DNA from: Dokdonella_A sp044227025 | GTDB taxonomy: Bacteria; Pseudomonadota; Gammaproteobacteria; Xanthomonadales; Rhodanobacteraceae | Length of the DNA: 64,000 bases | Reading direction: 5' to 3' | Assembly: GCF_044227025.1 (NCBI RefSeq) | Contig: NZ_JBGAFX010000007.1 | Coordinates: 124,001-188,000 of the forward strand | In this document: positions 16,807-25,726 of the stretch, one piece after another | Position numbering within the stretch: the stretch's first letter is position 1 | Layout of the letters: every line of letters starts with the position of its first letter | The notes under the pieces: generated by a model | Databases searched by the model: none | Seen by the model: the letters and a program-made list of their open reading frames with translations, nothing else | What the model was told of the DNA's origin: nothing | Made by a program: the position numbers and the translations under genes

Positions 16807-18285
16807 TTACTCACACGCAGAACCGTCCGGCAACGTGATGCAGGCGAAGATCGAGCGGTGCGCGTACACGCCGCTGTAGTTGGCGAGCTTGCCGGGTTGC
16901 GCGTTCGCGTTGATCACGTTGTAGGCCATGAAGCCGGTGGCAGGCAGGCCTTTCAGTGCGACGGCGCGACCGTCGGCGGGGAGTTGTCCGCCCGGGAGCG
17001 AGGCGCCGTAACCGGCGAGATCGAGATCGACCCAGCCCGCACCGATCGGCGGCAGGTCCTGCCCGTACGGAAAGCCATATGGCAGCAGCGCAGTCGACAG
17101 CGTCGAGCCGAACACTTCGGACGGTTGATCGATCGTGTGCCGCGGCAGGATCCGTACGACATTGGTCGCATAGGGAAGAACGAGCGGAAATGTCCCGACG
17201 CATATGAATCCGCAGCCGTCGGGCGGCACGTCGGTGGTGAAAGCGCGTTCTTCCTGGTCGAAGAAGTTCGCACGTAGCCAGACGTCGGATCGTTCGGGTG
17301 CCGAAAACGCTTGGTCGAATGGTGCCGCCGGTGCAGCAACGAACCGCCTATCAACGTAGTACTGCTTGGTCGGAAACGTCACGACCCAGTCGGTCGCCGC
17401 GCCGAGGCCGGACGCGTTGAGGAAATCGTTGTGCAGTGCCTGTGCCATGAAGACGGCGCTGACCGCGTCCTCGCCGCGCGCATAGTCGATTGCGAGTGTG
17501 CCCTTGCCGGTCGACACATAGGCACGTGCGACGCCGCGCGTGGCTTCGCTCGAATTCGCGGAACGCAAATCCGGCAAGGTGAAGGGCGGCGCATAGAGCG
17601 CGCGCGCCGTGAAACCGCTCAGCGCATCCGCGGTATAGGGATAGAAGGTGCCGATACCCACGTTCACGATCGCACCGACGCCCGACAGGTCGTCACCCGG
17701 TACGTCGAGGTCGGCCTCGACATTCGTTTCCGTGATCTCGCCGCAACCTGGAGGTGTGTCGTCGCCGGGGTGGCCGTGCCATTGGTGCGTGATGCGTATC
17801 GCCGTCGCGCTGCCGGGAATGACGTCGCCGAGCGCGATCAACTGGATCGAGCCCTCGCGCGTGCGTTCGATTCCGCTTGGTCCGCCGTCGGCGTGCGCGC
17901 CGGCGTAACCTGTGGTGAGGAACGCGACGCCCTCCACGGGCAGCGCAGGAAGGGTGCAGGAGCGGTCGTGGCTGACCAGGCGTGCGCCGCCCGCGGCATC
18001 GTTGCTGACGGCGCCGGTCCAGACGTCGTGCGCAGAGAGGAACAGGTCGAAGTCGAGAACGTCGCGCTGGTTGTAGCCTTCGAGGAAACGCACGCGGACG
18101 ACCTTGCCCACGTCGCCCGCATTGGTCACGGAGACAAGCGTGTCCTGGCCGGCATTGACCGTGTAGTACGGATAGACCAGCGCTTGCCCGAGGCCGCGCG
18201 GATTGAGCATGACGGCTTCGGCGTCAATGACCGAAAGGGCTGTGACGGCCAGCAGTGCAATGCAAGCGAACGAAGGGGTGCGCAT
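16807..18285 (-). CDS. Secreted about-490-aa protein of unknown function (tandem paralogue a)
   Basis: 492 aa. The ATG at 18283-18285 opens a signal peptide of about 24 residues (MRTPSFACIALLAVTALSV...AEA) after an AGGA site. The mature N-terminus has the family block LNPRGLGQALVYPYYTVNAGQ. Further shared blocks are SAHDVWTGAVS, VGIGTFYPY, GEDAVSAVFMAQALHNDFL, GAATDWVVTFPTKQYYVD and, near the end, GLPATGFMAYNVINA and LANYSGVYAHR. Six mature cysteines align with the two neighbours: one in SCTLPALP, one in GCGEI, a CGFIC pair and two in the last 15 residues. No known domain or lipobox. Probably periplasmic, surface or released; function unknown. Confidence 0.8.
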   Translation of the reverse strand: MRTPSFACIALLAVTALSVIDAEAVMLNPRGLGQALVYPYYTVNAGQDTLVSVTNAGDVGKVVRVRFLEGYNQRDVLDFDLFLSAHDVWTGAVSNDAAGGARLVSHDRSCTLPALPVEGVAFLTTGYAGAHADGGPSGIERTREGSIQLIALGDVIPGSATAIRITHQWHGHPGDDTPPGCGEITETNVEADLDVPGDDLSGVGAIVNVGIGTFYPYTADALSGFTARALYAPPFTLPDLRSANSSEATRGVARAYVSTGKGTLAIDYARGEDAVSAVFMAQALHNDFLNASGLGAATDWVVTFPTKQYYVDRRFVAAPAAPFDQAFSAPERSDVWLRANFFDQEERAFTTDVPPDGCGFICVGTFPLVLPYATNVVRILPRHTIDQPSEVFGSTLSTALLPYGFPYGQDLPPIGAGWVDLDLAGYGASLPGGQLPADGRAVALKGLPATGFMAYNVINANAQPGKLANYSGVYAHRSIFACITLPDGSACE

Positions 18286-18317
18286 GCGTCGATTCCTCGA
18301 AAAGCCCGGTCCGCGGC

Positions 18318-19793
18318 TCAGCTGCAGGGAGGCAGGGCCTGGCCGGTGCGGCTGCTGCAGGTCACGCGCTTGCGGTGCGCGAACGCGCCGCTGTAGTTCG
18401 CGAGGCGGCCCGGGTGCGCCTGCGCGTTGATGATGTTGTAGACCATGAAGCCGGCGACCGGCAGGCCGCGCAAGGTCACCGGGGCGCCGTTGAGGGTGCC
18501 CGTCGCGAGCGACTGGTTTTCGTCCGCGGCGAGGTCGAGATCGGCCTGGCCGGAGGTCCAGTCCGGATACGTCGCTGTCAGGGTCTTTACGAGGTGTGAG
18601 CCCAATACATCCGAGGTCGTCGCCGGCGCGCCTTCGGACGGCCTGAACGCGATCACGTTGACCTCGTACGGCGCAGTCAGCGTCGCGGGCGATGGCGGCA
18701 CGCCGCAGATCGGGCCGCACGGATCGGACACGTAGAGTTCTTCGTTGTCGTACAGGTGCCAGCCGATCGTCACCGGCGCCGCGCCGTTCTCGAAGCGGCT
18801 GCCGAACGGAGCGCGCGGCGAGCTGGGGTAGGCGAGACCGTCGACGTAGTAGCGTCGCGTCGGGAACGTGAGTACCCAGTCCGTGGCTGCGCCGAGTGCG
18901 GGGTTGATCAGCACGTCGTTGTAGACGCTCTCGGCCATGAATACCGCGCTGACCGCATCGATGCCTAGTGCGTAGTTGATCGTCGCGACACCGCGGTCGG
19001 TGAAGACCGTCGCCGACGGAACACCGTCGCCCGCATTGGCGCGATTGAGATCGTCATAGCCGACCCAGGAGCCGTTGTCGGCCAACGTACTCTGCGTGAA
19101 GTCGGCGAGCGCGAGCGCGTCGTACGGGAAGAACGTGCCTTCGGCGACGTTGACGATACCGATCGAACCGCCGAGCGTGTTCGCCGGTGCGACGAGATCC
19201 GCAGCGATAGCCACGAAAGGAATCTGCGCGCACAGCGGCGACCCGGCACCGGGCGTGCCGTTCTGCGCGTGCCGAACGATGCGATCGGTCGGACTGTCGG
19301 GCACGATGTCACCGTTCACCACGATCTGGACATGGCCTTCGCGTGTGCGCGCGATCGTCTGAGGCCCGCTGTCACGCAGGTTGTACGGGGACACGTTGCC
19401 GCCGGTGTAGTTTGCACTGCTGAACGCCTGGCCGCCGACGGGGATCGCCGGCTTGGTGCAGCTGTGGTCGCTCGTGACCAGTTTCGCGCCCGCCGTTTCG
19501 CCAGCGTCCGCGACGGTGATCGCCGCACTCCACACGTCGTGCGGCGAAAGCAGCACGAGGAAATCGAGCACCTCGCGACCGTTGTAGCCCTCGCGGAAGC
19601 GCACGCGCGCGACCTTGCCGAGGTCGGAAGCATTGGCCAGCGTGAGGAGCGTGTCCTGTCCCTTGTTGACCGTGTAGTAAGGATAGATGAGCGCCTGGCC
19701 GAGGCCGTTGGGGTTCAGGGTCACCGCACCGCTCAGGTGCGTCACGCCGACCAGGGCGACGCCCATCGTCGCCATGAGTAGTCTTCGATACAT
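18318..19793 (-). CDS. Secreted about-490-aa protein of unknown function (tandem paralogue b)
   Basis: 491 aa. The ATG at 19791-19793 follows a strong AAGGGAGG site; the frame could open at 19853 but would then read through a palindrome. Signal peptide about 1-25 (MYRRLLMATMGVALVGV...SGA), then VTLNPNGLGQALIYPYYTVN. It shares SPHDVWSAAIT, VAEGTFFPYDA, GIDAVSAVFMAESVYNDVL, GAATDWVLTFPTRRYYVDG, a CGPIC pair and the C-terminal GLPVAGFMVYNIINAQAHPG...HR segment ending with two cysteines. The 32-bp gap to paralogue a suggests cotranscription. Function unknown. Confidence 0.8.
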   Translation of the reverse strand: MYRRLLMATMGVALVGVTHLSGAVTLNPNGLGQALIYPYYTVNKGQDTLLTLANASDLGKVARVRFREGYNGREVLDFLVLLSPHDVWSAAITVADAGETAGAKLVTSDHSCTKPAIPVGGQAFSSANYTGGNVSPYNLRDSGPQTIARTREGHVQIVVNGDIVPDSPTDRIVRHAQNGTPGAGSPLCAQIPFVAIAADLVAPANTLGGSIGIVNVAEGTFFPYDALALADFTQSTLADNGSWVGYDDLNRANAGDGVPSATVFTDRGVATINYALGIDAVSAVFMAESVYNDVLINPALGAATDWVLTFPTRRYYVDGLAYPSSPRAPFGSRFENGAAPVTIGWHLYDNEELYVSDPCGPICGVPPSPATLTAPYEVNVIAFRPSEGAPATTSDVLGSHLVKTLTATYPDWTSGQADLDLAADENQSLATGTLNGAPVTLRGLPVAGFMVYNIINAQAHPGRLANYSGAFAHRKRVTCSSRTGQALPPCS

Positions 19794-19832
19794 CGCATGC
19801 CTCCCTTCGCTATCGCTGGCAATCGGAATCGG

Positions 19833-19880
19833 GGGAAAGGGCGGTTCATTCACCTTGATGATGAAGCCTGACCCTTTTCA
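19833..19880. repeat. REP-like palindrome B
   Basis: Arms around GAAAGGGCGGTTCATTCA (from 19835) and TGATGAAGCCTGACCCTTTTC (ending about 19880) form an imperfect foldback of the same GGGTCAGG(T/C)TTCATT type as palindromes A and C. It fills most of the gap between paralogues b and c. Confidence 0.55.
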
Positions 19881-21329
19881 TCACGGGCAGGTCGCAACTC
19901 CCATGCCGCTGCAGGCGACACCCGTGCGATGCGTGAACGCGCCGCCGTAGTTGGCGAGGCGGCCGGGCGCTGCGTTGGCGTTGATGATGTTGTAGACCAT
20001 GAAGCCGCTCGCGGGCAAACCGTGGAGCGTGACCGTGTGGTCTCCGGCGTGGCCGTCCGGCAACGTGTGTCGTTCGGCGTCGCTGTCGAAGTCCATCGAG
20101 ATCCAGCCGGCATCATTCAGCGATGCGGCCATCGTGTACGGCTTCAGCACGCTCGCGAGTTGTGAGCCGAGTACCGGAGAGCGGCCGTCGGTGCCTGCGT
20201 GCAGGATCGAAAGTACATTGACCGCGTAGGACAGCGGGGCGAGGTTCGTCGCGCACGACGTGCCGCAGTTCGGCGGCAGGATCGACGCGGCCGCGCCGCC
20301 TTCCTGGTCGTGGAAGGTCGCGTCGACGCGTACGTCGGCGCGACCGGCCGCGAATGCCGAAGGGAATGGCGCGCGCGGCGCTCCGGGGTACGCCTGCGCG
20401 TCGGTGTAGAAGCGCTTGGTCGGAAACGCGACGACCCAGTCCGTCGCGGCACCGAGCGCCGACGCGGTGAGGTATTCGTTGAGCGCGGAATCGACCATTA
20501 AGACGGCACTGACCGCGTCGATGCCGCGCGTGTAGTCGATCGAAAGCGGCTCACCGTCGTCGCCGACGACGTGTGCGGTTGCCGTGAGAGAAGAGCTGGC
20601 CGAATTGGCGGCTCCCAGGATCTCGATCTCTGCTGTCGCCGACGACCCGAAAAACAACGCGGTGGCGGTGAAGCCTGCGAGCGCGTCGGCGCCGTAGCCG
20701 AAAAACGTGCCCTCGCCGACGTTCACGATCGCCGCGCTGCCGAAGAGCGTGTCGCTGGGCACGACTTCCGAGACGTCGTTGATGGCCACCGCATTGCAAT
20801 CGCGCGGCGGTCCTCCGGGCACCGCCGGCGCGATGGCCCGGTAGGCGTCGCTGTCCTGCGGAAATTCGTACTTCGTCACGATGTCGATGTGGCCTTCGCG
20901 CACGCGATCGAGTGTCTGCGGGCCGCTGTCGGGTGCGTTGTACGGTGCGATGGAGTGGCCCGTGTACGCGTCACTCGAGAGCGGCAGGCCCTCGGTCGGG
21001 ATCGCCGGTCGCGTGCAGCTCGCGTCAGCGGTGACGATCTTCGCGCCGTCCGCTGTGGACGTGATCGCGGCGGTCCACGCATCGTGTGCGGACAGATAAA
21101 CGTCGACCCACGCGACGAGGCGGCTGTTGCGTCCTTCCCGGACCTGGACATACACACGCTTGCCCTGCTCGGACGTGTTCACAACGGATATCAGCGTGTC
21201 CTGGCCGTTCTCCACGGTGTAGTACGGGTAGATCAGTACCTGCCCGCGACCGTGCGGGTTGAGGGTCACGGCGTGCGCACACAGGCACGCCGTCGAGGCG
21301 AGTGCGGTGGCGACGATGTACTTGATCAT
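19881..21329 (-). CDS. Secreted about-490-aa protein of unknown function (tandem paralogue c)
   Basis: 482 aa. The ATG at 21327-21329 follows GGAGACGGCC. Signal peptide about 1-20 (MIKYIVATALASTACLCAHA), then VTLNPHGRGQVLIYPYYTVE. It shares SAHDAWTAAIT, VGEGTFFGYGADAL, GIDAVSAVLMVDSALNEYL, GAATDWVVAFPTKRFYTD, a CGTSC pair and GLPASGFMVYNIINANAAPGRL with GGAFTHR, plus two C-terminal cysteines. It is the promoter-proximal member, with REP-like palindromes on both sides. Divergence is spread along the length with no truncation, so all three copies appear to be maintained. Function unknown. Confidence 0.8.
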   Translation of the reverse strand: MIKYIVATALASTACLCAHAVTLNPHGRGQVLIYPYYTVENGQDTLISVVNTSEQGKRVYVQVREGRNSRLVAWVDVYLSAHDAWTAAITSTADGAKIVTADASCTRPAIPTEGLPLSSDAYTGHSIAPYNAPDSGPQTLDRVREGHIDIVTKYEFPQDSDAYRAIAPAVPGGPPRDCNAVAINDVSEVVPSDTLFGSAAIVNVGEGTFFGYGADALAGFTATALFFGSSATAEIEILGAANSASSSLTATAHVVGDDGEPLSIDYTRGIDAVSAVLMVDSALNEYLTASALGAATDWVVAFPTKRFYTDAQAYPGAPRAPFPSAFAAGRADVRVDATFHDQEGGAAASILPPNCGTSCATNLAPLSYAVNVLSILHAGTDGRSPVLGSQLASVLKPYTMAASLNDAGWISMDFDSDAERHTLPDGHAGDHTVTLHGLPASGFMVYNIINANAAPGRLANYGGAFTHRTGVACSGMGVATCP

Positions 21330-21359
21330 GGCCGTCTCCAGGGGTTTGGGATAAAGGTG

Positions 21360-21404
21360 AAAAGGGTCATGTTCATTTGTCTAGATAATGAACATGACCC
21401 CTTT
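21360..21404. repeat. REP-like palindrome C
   Basis: The best preserved copy: GGGTCATGTTCATT (21364-21377) and AATGAACATGACCC (21387-21400) are a perfect 14-bp inverted repeat, with A- and T-rich extensions (AAAA / CTTT) on the outside and a 9-base loop. Its position, upstream of paralogue c and downstream of the FAD oxidase (both minus strand), also suits a transcription terminator for the oxidase. Confidence 0.75.
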
Positions 21405-21447
21405 CCCTTTTTCCACCGGCCAGCATACGTCGAGACCGCTGGTGGAG

Positions 21448-22812
21448 CTACAGGAGCTTGCCGGGATTCAGGATGCCGTCCGGATCGAACTGCGCCTTGA
21501 TCGCGCGCATCAACGCGAGTGCGTTCGCGTCGACGGCGCGCGGCATGAACGCGCGCTTGGCGAGGCCGATGCCGTGTTCGCCGGACAGCGTGCCGTCGAG
21601 GCGGATCACCGCGTCGAACAGTTCGTCGAGCGCGGCCGGTGCGCGCGATTTCTCGTCCTCGTCGCGCGGCAGAAGGTTCACGTGCAGGTTGCCGTTGCCT
21701 GCGTGGCCGAAGCAGACGACAAGCAACGCATGCTTCGCGGCGATCGCGCGCGTGGCGGCGACGAGTTCGGGCACGCGGCTCACCGGTACGACGACGTCTT
21801 CGTTGATCTTGTCCGGCGACAGCGTGCGCAGGGCCGGCGACAGCGCCTTGCGCGCCGACCACAGCGCATCGACTTCGGCGCGATTGCCGGCGACGAGCAA
21901 TTCGAGCAGGCCATCGCCGCGCGCGGCGTGCGCAACCGCATCGGCGCTGGCTGCGAGCGACCCTTCTTCACCATCGACTTCGATGACGAGCATCGCGCCG
22001 GCGAGCGGGATCGAATCGCCCCCGTGCGTGCGCGCGAGTGCGAGGCACTGGTCGTCGAGGAATTCCAGCGCGCACGGCGTGACCGGCTGCGCCATGATGC
22101 GCGCGACCGCTTGCGCGGCTGCGCCTACATTGGCATAGGTCGCGCGCAGGGTGCGCTTCGCCGACGGCAGCGGCACGAGCTTGAGCGTCGCTTCGGTGAG
22201 GATCGCGAGCGTGCCTTCCGAACCAACCAGCAAACGCGTGAGATCGTAGCCGGTCGAACCCTTGGTCGTCGGCGTGCCGCACCGGAAGTCCTCGCCATTG
22301 CCGGCAACCGCGCGCAGCGCGAGCACGTTGTCGCGCGTCGCGCCGTACTTCACCGCGCGCGGGCCGCCCGCATTGCAGGCGATGTTGCCGGCGATCGTGC
22401 AGAACGGCGCCGAGGTCGGATCCGGTGGCCAGAACAGCCGTTGCGCTTCGAGCATGGCCTGCAGGTCGCCGTTGATCACGCCGGGTTCGACCACGGCGAT
22501 GCGATCGTCCGCATCGATGCGCAGCACGCGGTTCATGCGTTCGAAACTCGCGACCACGCCACCCGAGGCCGGCACGCTCGCACCGGTCGTGTTGGTACCA
22601 CGTCCGCGCGCGACCAGCGGAACGCGATGCGTGCGGCACGCGCGCACGAGGGCGACGACCTGGTCATGCGCGGTCGGGAACACGACCGCGTCGGGCATCG
22701 CCTGCCGGCGCGAATTGTCGTAGCCGTACACGAGGCATTCGGCGGCATCCGTCGTCAACGCGTCCGCCGCGAAGATTCCCTGCAATTCACCCAATGCATT
22801 GGTCGGGAGCAC
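21448..22812 (-). CDS. FAD-linked oxidase (D-lactate/glycolate dehydrogenase type, GlcD-like)
   Basis: 454-aa flavoenzyme. The N-terminal PCMH-type FAD domain has VARGRGTNTTGASVP, VEPGVINGDLQ and the segment CTIAGNIACNAGGPRAVKYG. The C-terminal FAD-oxidase domain has CFGHAGNGNLHVN and SGEHGIGLAKRAF. Family members oxidise D-2-hydroxyacids and pass electrons to the respiratory chain; the exact substrate is not deducible. The start is GTG (22810-22812) behind a GAGG site, 13 bp after the BON lipoprotein. No iron-sulfur partner gene is adjacent. Confidence 0.88.
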   Translation of the reverse strand: MLPTNALGELQGIFAADALTTDAAECLVYGYDNSRRQAMPDAVVFPTAHDQVVALVRACRTHRVPLVARGRGTNTTGASVPASGGVVASFERMNRVLRIDADDRIAVVEPGVINGDLQAMLEAQRLFWPPDPTSAPFCTIAGNIACNAGGPRAVKYGATRDNVLALRAVAGNGEDFRCGTPTTKGSTGYDLTRLLVGSEGTLAILTEATLKLVPLPSAKRTLRATYANVGAAAQAVARIMAQPVTPCALEFLDDQCLALARTHGGDSIPLAGAMLVIEVDGEEGSLAASADAVAHAARGDGLLELLVAGNRAEVDALWSARKALSPALRTLSPDKINEDVVVPVSRVPELVAATRAIAAKHALLVVCFGHAGNGNLHVNLLPRDEDEKSRAPAALDELFDAVIRLDGTLSGEHGIGLAKRAFMPRAVDANALALMRAIKAQFDPDGILNPGKLL

Positions 22813-22825
22813 GCCGGCGTCGCCT

Positions 22826-23416
22826 CTAGTCGAGGTACTCGAACAGCTTCACGACCTTCTCCACCCCGCTGACGTCGCGCGCGATGCCGGTCACCGCCTC
22901 GTCTTCCTCGCGCGTGACCTTGCCCATCAGGTAGACCGTGCGGTGCACGGTGGTCACGTTGACGCGGGTCGGGTCGAAGCCTTCGAGGCTGGTCAGGTCG
23001 AGCAGCGCCGTCTTCACGTGCAGCGTGATCGTGTTGTCGCGCCGGCGCGACCAGAAACCGACAGGTTCGCCGACGGCGAGTTCGTTGACGATCCGGCGCG
23101 TGCCCTCGAACCCGCTGACAAGGCGCTCCGCGCGCTGCTTCAGCTCGTCCGTGCGCACTTCGCCTGCGAGCAGCATCACGCCGTCGTAGACGACGATGAC
23201 TACGCGATTCTTCAGCGCGAGCTCCTTGTCCTTGTTGAGCGTGTCGTAGGCGCTGAGGTAGATGCGCTTGTCGTCGACATAGCTGCCGATGTCGCGCCGG
23301 TCGTGCGCGGCGCGCGCACCGACGGCTGCACCGCCGACAACCGCGGCGAAGCAGCCGCCGAGCACGGGCAATGCGAGCAGCAACAACAGCCATGCGATGC
23401 GCTTGCGATGGTGCAT
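22826..23416 (-). CDS. dolP: BON-domain outer-membrane lipoprotein (DolP/YraP-like)
   Basis: 196-aa lipoprotein with signal peptide and lipobox LPVLGGC (cysteine about 22). Two BON domains follow (about 45-115 and 120-190), with the characteristic glycine- and valine-rich strands VVIVVYDGVMLLAGEV and RTVYLMGKVTREE. DolP contributes to outer-membrane integrity and septal cell-wall remodelling. The ATG at 23416 has a GAGGA site. The order lpoA-yraN-dolP matches the E. coli yra locus (which adds diaA) and supports the assignment. Confidence 0.88.
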   Translation of the reverse strand: MHHRKRIAWLLLLLALPVLGGCFAAVVGGAAVGARAAHDRRDIGSYVDDKRIYLSAYDTLNKDKELALKNRVVIVVYDGVMLLAGEVRTDELKQRAERLVSGFEGTRRIVNELAVGEPVGFWSRRRDNTITLHVKTALLDLTSLEGFDPTRVNVTTVHRTVYLMGKVTREEDEAVTGIARDVSGVEKVVKLFEYLD

Positions 23417-23426
23417 GCGGTATTCC

Positions 23427-23816
23427 TCAGTTGGCCTCGAAGGCATTGGGCAGCCATTCCAGTTGCGGCGCGGCGGCATCGCCCGCGACCGCGACCACAT
23501 CGAAGCGGCACGCACATCCGGCCAGGCGCGGGTGCTGGGCGAGGAACATCGCCGCGGCGCGCACGAGTCGCGTGCGCTTGCTCGCGCCGACTGAATCGAT
23601 GCCGTCGCCGAAACGACCGTCGCCACCCTTGCGGCGATAGCGCACTTCCACGAACACGACGATGTCGCCGTCGCGCATGACCAGGTCGAGTTCGCCGAGG
23701 CGGCAATTGAAGTTGCGCGCGATCGGCACGAGCCCGGCGCGTTGCAGGTGCGCGTCGGCAAGATCCTCGCAGCGGGCGCCGGCCTCGCGCGTGGCGCTGC
23801 CGGGTCGCGCATTCAT
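23427..23816 (-). CDS. yraN: UPF0102 family protein YraN
   Basis: 129-aa small protein with a predicted endonuclease-like fold. The characteristic block GELDLVMRDGDIVVFVEVRYR carries the acidic residues expected of the fold, with VRYR in place of the commoner VKTR. DGIDSVGASKRTRLVRAAAMFL is also typical. Biochemical role not established for the family. The ATG overlaps the lpoA stop (ATGA), so it is translationally coupled. Confidence 0.9.
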   Translation of the reverse strand: MNARPGSATREAGARCEDLADAHLQRAGLVPIARNFNCRLGELDLVMRDGDIVVFVEVRYRRKGGDGRFGDGIDSVGASKRTRLVRAAAMFLAQHPRLAGCACRFDVVAVAGDAAAPQLEWLPNAFEAN

Positions 23817-25636
23817 TGCTGCAGCGGCGCGCTGTCGAGCGCGCCGTCGATCGGCAGCGCGACTCCGTTCTGGAAGCGCGCCCAGCCGACCAGTCGATGG
23901 ATGCGGCCGAAGCTGTCGGCGGTCAGCTGGCCGGTTGCGCCGTTGAGATAGGAATCGGGATGCGCGAGCAGCCAGTCCATGTACGGCAGCAGCGCGTAGG
24001 CGTCCATGCCGAATGCAAACAGGCGGCTGCCAAGTCCGTTCGCGCTGTCGATGCGCGACGCCACCGCGTTGCGATCCGGGCGACCCGGCACCGGCCCGAA
24101 CAGCCACGGCGCATCGGAGAACTCGATGCCGTCGAGATCGCGGTCGAGTGCGGCATTGGCTTCGCCGGAATAGACATGCGAAGTCGCATAGACCGGCAGG
24201 TTGATGTTCGCCACCTTGAGCTGGGGCAGCAACAGGCGCGCCTGTTGCGGCCGCATGCTGACGAATACGCCGGCGTCCGCTCCCTGGCCGAGCGCGGCGG
24301 TCGCCTGGGTGATCGCGGTGGCGAAATTCACGTCCTTGTCGGCGAGGCGGGTCTCGCCGACGATGCTGCCGCCAGCCGCCTCGAACTGCGCACGGAACGC
24401 GCGTGCGGCGCGCTCGGCCCAGTCGGACGTGGCGGCGAACACGGCGACGCGCGTGATCCCGCGCGCGCGCATGCGTTCGGCGACCTGCGCGCCTTCCGCA
24501 TCCGGCAGCAGGCCGAATTCGGCGCTGCCCGCCGGCGGGACTTCGCCGGTGTCGGGATGATTCAGCGCGAGCACGGGCGACTTCAGTGACTGGTGGAACA
24601 GCTCGCCGACCGATTCGCGCTGCAACGGTCCGATCACGTGGTCGGCGCCGTCGGCGACCGCGCGTTCGTACGCGGCGATCGCATCCGCCGGGGACTTGCC
24701 GGAATCGTAGATGTGCAGTTCCGGGCGGCGCGCGCGCTCATCGGCAAAGTAGGCGCTGAGGAAGCCGTCGCGGATCGATTGCGCGACCGTCGCGAACTGC
24801 GCGCTCAGCGGCAGCAGCAACGCGATGCGGTGCGGAGGAAAATACCCTTCGGCCTGCAATGCGCCGCCACCGCCCGGTTGCACGGTGCCGACCGGGCGAC
24901 TTGGCCGGGGCAGCGCGCGTGCAAGCGGCTGGCCCTTGCCGCGCAGGGTCTGTTCGACCCATGGACGCAATGCGTCCTGCTCGGCCAGCGTGTCGATGCG
25001 CGTGCGCAACGTCGCGATATCGAGTCCGGCCAGCGCTTCGACCAGTTGTCGCCGGTTCTGTTCGCGGTCGGCGCCGGAGAGATCGCGGTCGAGCACTGCG
25101 CGCGAGCGCGCCGACGCGAAGCGGTCGCCGCGTGCGAGGTCCGTGCGTGCGCGCAGCTCCAGCGCGCGCACGCGCACCGATTCGGTCGGGTTGTCGCCAA
25201 GTCCGGCGAGCAGCGCCTCGGCCTGGTCGAGGTCGCCATGCTTGAGCGCGATTTCGGCGTCGAGCAGGTCCAGTCGCTGCGCCTCGTCGCCGTGCAGGCG
25301 GCGGCGCTTGATGTCGCCGAGCGCGCGCGCCGCGCCTTCGATGTCGCCGCGATCGCGCATCACTTCGGCGGCGCGCAGGCGGTAGTGCGCGGCCGCATCG
25401 CCGCGCGCGGCGTCGGCAAGGGCGAGGAATTCGGTCGCGGCCTGATCGAGTTGACCTTGCGTGTACAACTGTTCGGCGTGCCCGGCCTCGGCCGATGCAG
25501 CGGTGGAACCGCCGGCGCGTTCGCCGAAGTCGCCCATGGTTGCGCAGGACGCGAGGGCAAGCGCGGCCAGCAGCACGAGCGCGCCACGGACGATCGCGCC
25601 GGTCTCCAGGGTGTCGCGGAACCTGCGAAGCCTCAT
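23813..25636 (-). CDS. lpoA: Penicillin-binding-protein activator LpoA (LppC family)
   Basis: 607-aa outer-membrane lipoprotein that activates PBP1a-type synthases in the periplasm. Signal peptide with lipobox LALASC (cysteine about 30). An N-terminal TPR-like helical domain spans about 50-260. A C-terminal periplasmic-binding-protein-like domain begins at HRIALLLPLSAQFA and includes VADGADHVIGPLQRESV and VSMRPQQARLLLPQL. The ATG at 25634-25636 follows AGGGAG. A TATCAT on the minus strand (25676-25671) may be its -10. Divergent from rsmI, as in E. coli. Confidence 0.93.
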   Translation of the reverse strand: MRLRRFRDTLETGAIVRGALVLLAALALASCATMGDFGERAGGSTAASAEAGHAEQLYTQGQLDQAATEFLALADAARGDAAAHYRLRAAEVMRDRGDIEGAARALGDIKRRRLHGDEAQRLDLLDAEIALKHGDLDQAEALLAGLGDNPTESVRVRALELRARTDLARGDRFASARSRAVLDRDLSGADREQNRRQLVEALAGLDIATLRTRIDTLAEQDALRPWVEQTLRGKGQPLARALPRPSRPVGTVQPGGGGALQAEGYFPPHRIALLLPLSAQFATVAQSIRDGFLSAYFADERARRPELHIYDSGKSPADAIAAYERAVADGADHVIGPLQRESVGELFHQSLKSPVLALNHPDTGEVPPAGSAEFGLLPDAEGAQVAERMRARGITRVAVFAATSDWAERAARAFRAQFEAAGGSIVGETRLADKDVNFATAITQATAALGQGADAGVFVSMRPQQARLLLPQLKVANINLPVYATSHVYSGEANAALDRDLDGIEFSDAPWLFGPVPGRPDRNAVASRIDSANGLGSRLFAFGMDAYALLPYMDWLLAHPDSYLNGATGQLTADSFGRIHRLVGWARFQNGVALPIDGALDSAPLQQ

Positions 25637-25726
25637 GGTCACTCCCTGCGCGCGATGAGCTACGCTGCGGATGATAGCCGATGCGCGCCGCTCTCCGCGC
25701 TGCCGGCGCGGTGAAGGAGTGACGGA

